From positions 1 to 12,269 of the forward strand of contig JAFSYZ010000091.1 of assembly GCA_017455785.1 (NCBI GenBank): 12,269 nucleotides of DNA, in the 5' to 3' direction. Numbering within the stretch: position 1 is the stretch's first letter; every line of letters begins with the position of its first letter. The notes beneath the pieces were generated by a model. The model did not search any database and had not been told where the DNA came from. It worked only from the letters and a program-made list of their open reading frames with translations. The translations under genes and the position numbers were made by a program. This DNA comes from Candidatus Methanomethylophilaceae archaeon (GTDB lineage: Archaea; Thermoplasmatota; Thermoplasmata; Methanomassiliicoccales; Methanomethylophilaceae). Shown in pieces: positions 6,018 to 12,269 of the stretch.

Positions 6018-7382
6018 CTACTTTTCATCCTCATCTTTAAGACAATACTCTCCCGCCTCTACGAACTCATCCATCGAATAATGACCGTCCGGTATATAAT
6101 TAGGACTGCCTAAAACAGAGCTCTCGCCCTCCTCCGCTACGACCTCGCCCTCACGTCCAAGCGATATATATTCGGGCTCGTTTTCGTCCTTCGCAGAAGT
6201 ATTGCGAACCTGTCTGGCTTCCTCAGTACGTTCGTAGTCCGGCGGAAGCAATGCGAGTATGTATTTCGGAACTTTTCCCGTTTTTTTCTTCAATTTCTCA
6301 TATATTGTGATGACTTCTTCCTCGGAGCAGTACTTGGCTGCGAACCTCGAATAAAGTTGGTCCTTCTGCAGTCTCAAAGTGCTCTCAGGTGTCGACAGTA
6401 TCTTGGACTGCATGTTGGTGGAGATGCCGAATTTATCCATCTCCTTGATCATCAGGAAGCGGTCCAAAGCCTTGTTCAACTTCTCGGCGTAATCATCGTC
6501 GCCCGCACGCAGATCGGTATCATTGAAGAATTCTTCAAGCGACTCCGCCATCCATAGGGATGCGGAGTTGGAGATCTTCGTCACCATGTCGGGGAAGGAG
6601 AAGTTCTCCGAGCCCATGGTGAAATCTGCCGATGCCAAGTGATCGTAGCAGAACTCTCCAACCTTGAGTTTGGTATGGTCCCTCGTCCACGGGACGGGGG
6701 GCACCCTGAAGAACCTCTTTGTAGTATCTCCATATGATGACTTGAACATCGTCCATTGGTTGACGTTGCCCTCCAGACCGTGTGCGTCCATGAACCTCTT
6801 GGTCAGAACAGGGTCCTTCTTCCATATGCCGTTGAGGTAGCCGGGTTTCGGATCGTCGTTGAACGATCTGCCCTTCGGGGGCACATTCATGATTGACGGT
6901 GTCAGCATCCACAGGCACGCATCGAATTTCCTCAGAGTACCGAACCACTTCTGCATCTCCCTGGATACGTCGGACATTGCCTCGTATGAGTTGAAGAAGT
7001 TCTGCGCCTCATCTAAGATAATGAGATACAGAACATCCCTATCGGGATGTTCTTTCATCAGGGCCGTGATGGTGCGGAACATCCCTTCCATGGTGTCCAC
7101 ATGGTACACGCCTTCAGGGGTCTCCTTGTCGGTGAAGTCCTCCTTGGGATTGCCGGGAGTCTTGTGGATGCGTTTCAGGAAGATGATGTTCGTCAATAGG
7201 ATGACCTTCCCGACTTCCGGCCAGAAACCGTTGACGAGACCATAGGCATAGGATATGGCGGTGAAAGTCTTACCGCCGCCACGGGTACCTTCGGTGATGT
7301 AGTTGGTGCCGGAGTGGAAGATGTCCTTCATCACTCCGCCTATATCGACTTCGTAACCGGGGAGCTCATTCAGAAGGACCAT
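6018..7382 (-). CDS. P-loop ATPase, possibly Zot/HerA-FtsK-like or viral NTPase
   Basis: 454 residues. Walker A is EGTRGGGKTF (31-40; Lys38, Thr39). Walker B is LYLIILDEAQNF (118-129), with Asp124 and catalytic Glu125. A strand ending in LWMLTPS about 30 residues later could be the sensor position. The fold order (P-loop near the N-terminus, DEAQ, then a polar strand end) fits ASCE ATPases that move DNA or assemble virions, such as Zot/pI of filamentous phages, HerA/FtsK-type pumps or the NTPase of pleolipoviruses; I cannot choose between these. The C-terminal third (about 300-454) is helical then acidic and low in complexity. No membrane span is seen. The start has a strong Shine-Dalgarno, GGAGGTGA (7396-7389), 6 nt upstream, inside the end of the preceding gene, with which it overlaps by 17 nt. 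Confidence 0.85.
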   Translation of the reverse strand: MVLLNELPGYEVDIGGVMKDIFHSGTNYITEGTRGGGKTFTAISYAYGLVNGFWPEVGKVILLTNIIFLKRIHKTPGNPKEDFTDKETPEGVYHVDTMEGMFRTITALMKEHPDRDVLYLIILDEAQNFFNSYEAMSDVSREMQKWFGTLRKFDACLWMLTPSIMNVPPKGRSFNDDPKPGYLNGIWKKDPVLTKRFMDAHGLEGNVNQWTMFKSSYGDTTKRFFRVPPVPWTRDHTKLKVGEFCYDHLASADFTMGSENFSFPDMVTKISNSASLWMAESLEEFFNDTDLRAGDDDYAEKLNKALDRFLMIKEMDKFGISTNMQSKILSTPESTLRLQKDQLYSRFAAKYCSEEEVITIYEKLKKKTGKVPKYILALLPPDYERTEEARQVRNTSAKDENEPEYISLGREGEVVAEEGESSVLGSPNYIPDGHYSMDEFVEAGEYCLKDEDEK

Positions 7383-8277
7383 CTTCGGTCACCTCCTCCT
7401 TCTCTGCATCCTTTTTGGGAACTTCGGCCTGGACCTCATCCGATTCTTCCGAGATGTCTCCTTCATCATCGTCGGATTCCTCTGAGGTGTCATCATCATC
7501 GGATATCTCTCCGACAGTATCGGACTCCTCAGCAGGTGCATCCTCGGTTTCCTCAGTCGCAGGTGTCTCAGTGTCACTGAATGTACGCATAGGGTTGGCG
7601 GCGATCAATTCCTCGACACCGTCGGGGTCCCCGTCGAACTGATTCATACGTAACTCTTCTTCACCGGGTACCGTACCGAAAACAGGCAACGGCCTGCCCT
7701 CATACCTGGATTCCGAATCCTCGGTTTCCTCTTGTTCTGGCACTTCTTCCGAATCATCCTCGGAAACATTTTCGATATCGGTATCGTCGTCGGAAGCTTC
7801 TTCTTCGAAATCCTCATCTTCGATGACCTCATCGGCAACATCCGATGTGCCCTCATCTTCGACCTCGGTAGTGTCATCGATAAGCATGGCCATACCGTTG
7901 CGTGCCCTTTTTATATGGGGTGCAATGAACGGGTCCAATCCGACCATGTCGAGAACGAGACCGTCATCACCGTCACCGGATGCGCCTATCAAGCCTTCAT
8001 CACGCATTATCTGTTCGAGGTTCTTAATCCACATCCAGAATTCCTTTGGAGGCATGATGTCGGTATTGTGGTATTTACTGTGGGTATGCAACTGGTTCTC
8101 CAGTTCTATGTACTTCGGGTCCTTTTCGAGGATATCGTCACGGAGACACGCCGACAGGATCAACTCGAATGACCTGAGATAAGATATCCTGGTGTCCTGT
8201 TTGGAATACGCCAACAGCAGGTCGTTATAGGTCGGGTTGAGTTGCCTTATGACCGATACGAACAGTTTACCTTCCAT
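7366..8277 (-). CDS. Unrecognised protein with long acidic tail
   Basis: 303 residues in two parts. Residues 1 to about 133 look folded: helical, with an aromatic patch PPKEFWMWIKNLEQ (76-89). Residues 135-192 and 234-303 are almost entirely Asp, Glu, Ser and Thr, separated by a less biased island at 193-233 (PLPVFGTVPG, ELIAANPM). No signal peptide or membrane span is present. The acidic arms would be disordered and highly negative; such tails often mimic nucleic acid or act as chaperone-like binders, but no family is recognised. It overlaps the preceding gene by 11 nt, and GGTGAGG lies a few bases upstream of its ATG. It sits directly before the ATPase and may be its partner. Confidence 0.8.
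   Translation of the reverse strand: MEGKLFVSVIRQLNPTYNDLLLAYSKQDTRISYLRSFELILSACLRDDILEKDPKYIELENQLHTHSKYHNTDIMPPKEFWMWIKNLEQIMRDEGLIGASGDGDDGLVLDMVGLDPFIAPHIKRARNGMAMLIDDTTEVEDEGTSDVADEVIEDEDFEEEASDDDTDIENVSEDDSEEVPEQEETEDSESRYEGRPLPVFGTVPGEEELRMNQFDGDPDGVEELIAANPMRTFSDTETPATEETEDAPAEESDTVGEISDDDDTSEESDDDEGDISEESDEVQAEVPKKDAEKEEVTEDGPSE
7389..7396 (-). promoter_or_regulatory. Strong ribosome binding site for the ATPase
   Basis: GGAGGTGA, a full match to the archaeal anti-Shine-Dalgarno core, 6 nt before ATG 7382 and inside the coding end of the acidic-tail gene. It fixes the ATPase start and suggests high or independent translation initiation. Confidence 0.7.
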
Positions 8278-8866
8278 CGGTACCCCTCACCCTCCCGAAT
8301 TCATCGTAATTCAGCGAATCCCTGTCCGCCACACGGCGGACCGATTCGTAGGAGATCGGTTCGCCCTCGTTCAACGGTGCAACAGACCTCCAGAGCTGTT
8401 GCGTATATGTACGCAGGGTGTCCCCGTATTCGGCGGCACCCTCGGACCTGGCCCATAGTTTGACGTTGACCAGTCTGAGCGGTATATCCTTGGTTATGGC
8501 CTGCCTGTTCCTCTCAATCCTGTTGAGGATCTTCGCAGTGTACTTGATCATCGCGGTGTTCTGAAGCTCTGGATTGTTGCGGACCGTTAGACGCCCCATA
8601 TACTCCTGCAGGTCGTAATCGTCCTCCGGCACCCATGGTTTGGATGCGACAATGACCCTCGGATTGGTGTTGTAGAGATAATCCGCAATCTCCAGGTCCA
8701 GCTTCTCATAGAGCGCATAATTCTCTTTCTCAAGGTCCGTAGCCATGGCATCCAGGATGTATTTCGCTGACAGGTACTTCCTGTACCTGGAGCCGTAGGT
8801 GATGACCTCGTTGGTAATCTCATCGTTCACCCATTGAATCGCCGACATGTCGGATTGGTCTGCCAT
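8267..8866 (-). CDS. Unrecognised soluble protein
   Basis: 199 residues from the ATG at 8866-8864, which overlaps the stop of the preceding gene as TGATG; a GTG one codon earlier (8869) is the alternative start. The sequence is mostly helical and mixed-charge, with Tyr-rich stretches (GSRYRKYLSAKYI, YEKLDLEIADYLY) and a C-terminal PISYESVRRVADRD segment. No signal peptide, membrane span or catalytic motif is visible. Its tight packing in the run argues for a role with the membrane protein before it and the acidic protein after it. Confidence 0.75.
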   Translation of the reverse strand: MADQSDMSAIQWVNDEITNEVITYGSRYRKYLSAKYILDAMATDLEKENYALYEKLDLEIADYLYNTNPRVIVASKPWVPEDDYDLQEYMGRLTVRNNPELQNTAMIKYTAKILNRIERNRQAITKDIPLRLVNVKLWARSEGAAEYGDTLRTYTQQLWRSVAPLNEGEPISYESVRRVADRDSLNYDEFGRVRGTDGR

Positions 8867-9840
8867 CACTCATCATCCTCCATGTGCGACCTGTGGATGT
8901 TCTCGTACGCCATCTCCCTCTCCTCGTGCCTGGCACCGCGTCTGCTCTCCTCCGCTACCCGTTCAGCGTCGAGGTCCTCGCGGATCTGGTCCTTGATACC
9001 TGACATCATGAGGTCTCCGAGCGTGAGCTTGGACATATCTGAAAGCAATGCTGCACCGCCGTGGACGAGCATGAGCTCCCTCTCGACGTCGCTGGAGAGC
9101 ATCTTCATCTCGGTGTCGGCGAGCCTACGCATCGTGTCTTTGTAGATGTGCGTGTTTTTGATGAAATCAAAAGGGGCATCGGTGTTGTACGGTGCCGGTG
9201 CAAACTTCTCGTGAAATACAGTGAAATGGAAGAGGTATCTCGGCTGACCGATTAGGGAATCGTCGCCGTAGCGGTTAACGCCCTTCCTGCTCAGTTTGTA
9301 AGTGCCTATCTTGACCTTGTTCACGGTCTCGGGCACCTTCTCGTAATCGATCATATCCACGACGTCCGCTTCCAGTTTGATGAAACGTCCGATGAACTTG
9401 ACATGCCTGCGCCTGTTGATCATGCTCAGGTTCATATCTAATGGGACATCCACTCTGAAAATCATATGCTTACAGATGGCCCAAAAGTTCTGAGGTTGGA
9501 CACAGAGCCTGTCGAAGGCATTCCTATAATAGACGACCTCACGGATCTCCTGCGTCCTCTCGTCCATATCGTGGACCGAAATCCATTCGGATTCGACGTA
9601 TCCGACGATTATGTAACCGTAGATGTACCCAATCCAGAATGCCAGGGCCGAAGGCCCGAAAATTTCGGTGGAGATATAGTTCGTCATGAACACGATCAAA
9701 GTCAATGCGATAAACAGATAGGATACGGGCTCCATGAACGGCAACACCGTGTTGGTCCACGCCCTGACCTTGGCGCCTATGAACTGTGAGGCGACAATGA
9801 CACCTATCGCGATATAAGGAATAAAGGGAACGACATCCAT
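8866..9840 (-). CDS. Three-span membrane protein with cytoplasmic-type domain
   Basis: 324 residues from ATG 9840. Three hydrophobic spans lie at about 5-22, 32-52 and 63-82, followed by a soluble region of about 240 residues with mixed alpha/beta character (for example VKFIGRFIKLEADVVDMI and RYLFHFTVFHEKF) and a charged helical tail with many Arg and Glu (285-324). I chose 9840 because GGTGA (9850-9846) sits 5 nt upstream; longer in-frame starts at 9852 or 9945 would overlap the preceding gene. Its stop overlaps the next gene's start. No family is recognised. A multi-span protein carrying a soluble domain next to an ATPase operon is typical of virion membrane proteins or secretion-channel components. 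Confidence 0.8.
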   Translation of the reverse strand: MDVVPFIPYIAIGVIVASQFIGAKVRAWTNTVLPFMEPVSYLFIALTLIVFMTNYISTEIFGPSALAFWIGYIYGYIIVGYVESEWISVHDMDERTQEIREVVYYRNAFDRLCVQPQNFWAICKHMIFRVDVPLDMNLSMINRRRHVKFIGRFIKLEADVVDMIDYEKVPETVNKVKIGTYKLSRKGVNRYGDDSLIGQPRYLFHFTVFHEKFAPAPYNTDAPFDFIKNTHIYKDTMRRLADTEMKMLSSDVERELMLVHGGAALLSDMSKLTLGDLMMSGIKDQIREDLDAERVAEESRRGARHEEREMAYENIHRSHMEDDE

Positions 9841-9845
9841 TAAAT

Positions 9846-10091
9846 TCACCATCCGAGCACCCAGGTTACCACAAGGCTCCCGCTGAAGATCACGAACCTG
9901 ATGGTATTCCTGGTAAGGAAAGAGTAGAACTGTCCGATGATGCACGCACCGAAACAGATCTTCGCGAAGTTTTCCTGGAGGAACCCGACGGCTCCGCCGA
10001 GGTCCTCCGGGGACGGCTGTGCTACGACGTAGTACACAGCCAAGGCTATAATTACTGCAATGATTCCGATCTTAGCCATCATCGGGGTCAT
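9846..10091 (-). CDS. Small membrane protein, about three spans
   Basis: 81 residues. Hydrophobic spans lie at about 7-24 (IGIIAVIIALAVYYVVA), 42-58 (FAKICFGACIIGQFYSF) and 65-79 (FVIFSGSLVVTWVL). The short linker PSPEDLGG resembles that of major virion or pilus membrane proteins, but no family is recognised. GAGGTT (10102-10097) lies 5 nt before the ATG and overlaps the stop of the preceding gene. By position it could be a major small membrane protein of the assembly (compare VP3-type proteins of pleolipoviruses); this is inference from layout only. Confidence 0.75.
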   Translation of the reverse strand: MTPMMAKIGIIAVIIALAVYYVVAQPSPEDLGGAVGFLQENFAKICFGACIIGQFYSFLTRNTIRFVIFSGSLVVTWVLGW

Positions 10092-10100
10092 GCTTCAACC

Positions 10101-11651
10101 TCACAGTTTGAACGGTCCGAGATCTATGGACACGAACATGAATAGGATGCTGGCCGCAATGAAGACAGGTACCAGATAAATGAACCTGGGATTGACCGCA
10201 TAAGCCAGTACTCCGGCGATAATCGTCAGACCGAAGAACAATGCCGTACCTATTCCCCTGCCGTCCATCTTTATGATGGAATCTGGGTTTCCTACGGGCT
10301 GTGTGGCCTCCTCTCCTCCCGTGAAGGTGTTACCTGCAGAGAAGAAGTAGTGTGCCGAATTGAATGCGAAACCAGACGGATAGTAAGCGGTCTGGACGAT
10401 ATCATACAGTCCCCTCTCTCCGTATTTGTGCGGAAGTGCCTCATTCTTGGTTATGAGCTTGGAACCGTCACCGAAATTCCAGAGACAGGATTCGGAACCT
10501 TTGGTCGTGTTGTGACAGACCGCTGTCATGGAATCCTTCGCATCAACCAGGATGTATCCCATGGAGTTCGCTATTCCGGAGACATCGGGAAGGATTGTGA
10601 TGACGAACCTGCAATCCGCTGTCTGAGTCGGGTCTGCGGTCAGAGTGGCACGGACGATGATGGTCCATGTGACACCGTACCTCGTCTCAAGGTCCGTTGA
10701 TGTGGGCAAACTGTCATTGGCATAGGTCAACGTACCGTTGTCTATGGACCAGTCGGACTCGACAGAACCTGTACCTGTGACCGAGATCATCTCCCAATCG
10801 AGTGCGTTGCCGTGAATATCCCTGACCGTAACGGAATGATCTCCGGGGAATTCGTCTCCGGCATCGAATGTGAGCTCCATCACATCGGGAGTCAATGCGA
10901 TTGAATCGTTATAGATGTAGAACGAGAAATCCTCGGTATATGAATCGCCGTTGATCGAATCGGCAGCAATGATCTGCGCTTCGACGTACTTGTTGGCGAA
11001 GGAGCTGTCCATCTCCGAACAGAGGAACTTCAGGTATCCTGCACCGGAATTGGAATCGAAACCATAGTCAATCCATGCCGGAATGTTCGACTGTGTGAAT
11101 GTGTTTCCATCGATGACCACCTTCCAGCTGACGGATGCGGAATTCTGTGTTGACACGGTGAAGGACCTCGTGTAATCATCAGAACCCACCTGGCAAACCC
11201 CAGATGGGGATGCCATGTTCACGACGGTGTGCTTCTCGACCAGAATATCAATCCACTGGTCAGCGGTCTGCACCAGAGTGCCGGCCGTGTGTCTGGCGGT
11301 AAGGTGAATCTTGGAATGTCCCTGTGCCTGTGCCGCATCGTTGGCGGTACCAGACAGGGTGTATTTCTCTTTGTAATCCTGAGCGTTGTCGTCGGCGGTG
11401 AGATCAATCCACCTGCTGCTTCCTGTACCGGATGCTATGGTGCTGTCGTCACCGACGGCGATCACTGCAGCCGACAGGCTCGTGTAGGGATGGTAGACGA
11501 ACGTCTCCCCGACGAACATCTTGAAAGAATAGGGATTGTCCTCGGATCCCATTGGAGCTTCATCCGCTACAGATGACGGAATTACGAAGATCGTCATCAT
11601 GAAAGCAAATGCAAGACAAAGGGCCGTGAGGGCCTTATGGTTCGCGAGCAT
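10101..11651 (-). CDS. Exported PKD-domain surface (spike-like) protein
   Basis: 516 residues from the ATG at 11651. An upstream in-frame ATG at 11708 lies behind the promoter, whereas 11651 has GAGGTT (11664-11659) 7 nt upstream. Residues 1-29 form a signal peptide (LTALCLAFAFMMTIFVIPSSVA). Residues about 35-360 are a series of beta-rich, Ig-like blocks (for example SFTVSTQNSASVSWKV and HSVTVRDIHGNALDW). A PKD domain covers about 370-425 with CLWNFGDGS (389-397) and HKYGERGLYDIVQTAYY. Two hydrophobic segments end the protein (about 467-486 and 489-508). It is the first gene after the promoter at 11684-11711. The large secreted ectodomain plus C-terminal anchor fits a virion spike or cell-surface adhesin. 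Its PKD-then-anchor end resembles that of the DGR target. Confidence 0.85.
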   Translation of the reverse strand: MLANHKALTALCLAFAFMMTIFVIPSSVADEAPMGSEDNPYSFKMFVGETFVYHPYTSLSAAVIAVGDDSTIASGTGSSRWIDLTADDNAQDYKEKYTLSGTANDAAQAQGHSKIHLTARHTAGTLVQTADQWIDILVEKHTVVNMASPSGVCQVGSDDYTRSFTVSTQNSASVSWKVVIDGNTFTQSNIPAWIDYGFDSNSGAGYLKFLCSEMDSSFANKYVEAQIIAADSINGDSYTEDFSFYIYNDSIALTPDVMELTFDAGDEFPGDHSVTVRDIHGNALDWEMISVTGTGSVESDWSIDNGTLTYANDSLPTSTDLETRYGVTWTIIVRATLTADPTQTADCRFVITILPDVSGIANSMGYILVDAKDSMTAVCHNTTKGSESCLWNFGDGSKLITKNEALPHKYGERGLYDIVQTAYYPSGFAFNSAHYFFSAGNTFTGGEEATQPVGNPDSIIKMDGRGIGTALFFGLTIIAGVLAYAVNPRFIYLVPVFIAASILFMFVSIDLGPFKL

Positions 11652-11683
11652 ATAATCTAACCTCGCGCGTTTGGATTTAATAG

Positions 11684-11711
11684 AATATAAAAATAGGTTG
11701 GATAACACTCA
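11684..11711 (-). promoter_or_regulatory. Promoter of the seven-gene operon, copy 3 of the shared module
   Basis: On the minus strand TCCAACCTATTTTTATATT within a 28-bp module matching those at 1052-1079 and 4888-4915. The TATA centre is about 37 nt before the ATG at 11651, giving a short leader that includes GAGGTT. No other TATA-like element of this kind is seen before the run ends at 4945. Confidence 0.75.
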
Positions 11712-11729
11712 TAATCGGACGATTATGAG
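11708..11729 (-). terminator. Hairpin overlapping the stop codon of the 50-residue ORF
   Basis: A perfect 10-bp inverted repeat CTCATAATCG / CGATTATGAG with a 2-nt spacer (in practice a loop of at least 4). The TAA at 11725-11723 lies within it. The promoter module follows directly. No long T run follows except the T-rich TATA box itself, so it may serve as an operator or boundary rather than a classic terminator. Confidence 0.45.
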
Positions 11730-11875
11730 GTTGGAAGAGGGGTGATACTATAGTCCTTTTCCACGATAAATCTCGTTTCAGGATAGCAGATTCCATTGTC
11801 ATATTCTTTTCTGAATACGGACACACGTACACGCTTATCATAGTTGACATCTATCCTTATTCTTCCTGGGGTCAT
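11723..11875 (-). CDS. Small 50-residue protein, unrecognised
   Basis: An ORF from ATG 11875 to TAA 11723 with a protein-like mix of charged and beta-forming residues (RIRIDVNYDKRVRVSVF, then YDNGICYPETRFIVEKDY). It overlaps the preceding gene's 3' end by 38 nt in another frame. No Shine-Dalgarno is evident. Support comes from its composition, and from its stop codon sitting in a hairpin before a promoter, exactly as for the genes ending at 4945 and 1217. No family is recognised. Confidence 0.55.
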   Translation of the reverse strand: MTPGRIRIDVNYDKRVRVSVFRKEYDNGICYPETRFIVEKDYSITPLPTS

Positions 11876-12269
11876 TGTACAGAATGAATGCGTTTTCTAT
11901 GATTGTATCCTCATTCAATGCACTGATATATATCAAAAGACAGAGACGGATATAGTTGGGCAATTCCATCCTCGGGAAAAGATACATGTTGTAGAAGTTC
12001 CACGTCTTCATCAATCCTTCCGGTATACGAACGCCCAGCCTCACATTGTCGCCTCTATCCTCGCGAAAGAACGGAGTCATGCCGAACCGACCGATGTCGA
12101 AGGAATTCCGTATCAGCTTCTCGCTATTGCGGTCTAGCATTCTATCGGTATCCTCCGACACTCCTCTGACCAGCTCCGATTCCTTGATCAGATGCTCCGC
12201 GCTGTACATATACTGGGCGATAAGACCTTTCATGCGCTGCTGGTGGAATCTCACGGCGGATACGACGAA
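11838..12269 (-). CDS. C-terminal part of a possible RHH-type DNA-binding protein (5' partial)
   Basis: The frame is open from the right edge to the stop at 11838, giving 143 residues; a GTG at 12254 is in frame, but nothing shows it is the true start. The first half is helical and charged. A segment in the second half reads VRLGVRIPEGLMKTW, then MELPNYIRLCLLIYI. This is the layout of a ribbon-helix-helix unit: a strand with alternating residues, a helix starting IPEGL, then a second helix with IRLCLL. This is a weak pattern match. If correct, it would be a candidate regulator for the shared promoter module nearby. No signal peptide or membrane span is visible in the part present. Confidence 0.6.
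   Translation of the reverse strand, partial: FVVSAVRFHQQRMKGLIAQYMYSAEHLIKESELVRGVSEDTDRMLDRNSEKLIRNSFDIGRFGMTPFFREDRGDNVRLGVRIPEGLMKTWNFYNMYLFPRMELPNYIRLCLLIYISALNEDTIIENAFILYNDPRKNKDRCQL

Noticed and set aside
433..9789. Numerous plus-strand ORFs of 60-241 residues, for example 4924-5649 and 7732-8172
   Set aside because: All lie opposite well-supported minus-strand genes, lack promoter or Shine-Dalgarno context and have shadow-like composition rich in Arg, His, Pro and Cys.
8866..9945. Longer 359-residue start for the three-span membrane protein
   Set aside because: It would overlap the small membrane protein by about 100 nt and adds a polar stretch with no membrane character. ATG 9840 has GGTGA 5 nt upstream.
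10101..11708. Longer 535-residue start for the spike-like protein
   Set aside because: ATG 11708 lies within the promoter and hairpin. ATG 11651 has a Shine-Dalgarno and begins directly at a signal peptide.
1..12269. CRISPR array, tRNA, rRNA or insertion sequence
   Set aside because: No regularly spaced direct repeats, cloverleaf-like segments, conserved rRNA stretches or transposase motifs were seen.

Overview
The window reads as archaeal accessory DNA. Every supportable gene lies on the minus strand, so transcription runs right to left. Promoters are archaeal in style: a TTTTTATATT TATA box ahead of short leaders or a leaderless start. Shine-Dalgarno sequences (GGAGGTGA, GAGGTT, GGTGA) precede most downstream genes, which are packed with stop/start overlaps. 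Exported proteins carry Listeria-Bacteroides (InlB B-type) repeats and PKD domains, a style common in gut and rumen Methanomassiliicoccales (Methanomethylophilaceae). That host guess is inference; no marker gene is present to fix it. There are no rRNA, tRNA or CRISPR features.

Right part (12269 to 4945). A partial gene enters from the right edge (11838-12269) and overlaps a 50-residue ORF (11723-11875). A promoter at 11684-11711 then starts a seven-gene run: a 516-residue exported, PKD-bearing, membrane-anchored protein (10101-11651); an 81-residue membrane protein (9846-10091); a three-span membrane protein with a large soluble tail (8866-9840); a soluble protein (8267-8866); a protein with a very acidic tail (7366-8277); a P-loop ATPase (6018-7382); and a HExxH metalloprotease-like protein (4945-5994). 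The set resembles the spike / small membrane protein / membrane protein / NTPase cluster of archaeal pleolipoviruses, or a Zot-bearing filamentous virus or secretion locus. The window is probably part of an integrated virus-like element, but no integrase, replication gene or attachment site is visible here.

Middle part (4945 to 1192). This is a complete diversity-generating retroelement (DGR). A second copy of the promoter (4888-4915) is followed by a perfect hairpin (4804-4829), a 150-bp template repeat (TR, 4546-4695), a reverse transcriptase (3349-4425) and a 711-residue surface protein (1217-3352) holding the variable repeat (VR, 2043-2189). TR and VR differ at about 30 positions, and every substitution falls on an adenine of the TR coding strand; all other aligned positions are identical. 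The target has a signal peptide, an FGE-sulfatase/C-type-lectin-like domain ending in the VR, two InlB-type repeats, a PKD domain and a C-terminal membrane anchor. The order TR-RT-target and the internal VR are both unusual for DGRs.

Left part (1192 to 1). A hairpin overlaps the target's stop codon, a third copy of the promoter lies at 1052-1079, and an apparently leaderless gene for another secreted InlB-repeat protein runs off the left edge.

The three transcription units share a nearly identical 28-bp promoter module, and each module is preceded by a hairpin that overlaps the stop codon of the gene before it. This suggests one regulon: a virion or secretion operon, a DGR that diversifies a surface lectin, and a second surface protein, all expressed together.
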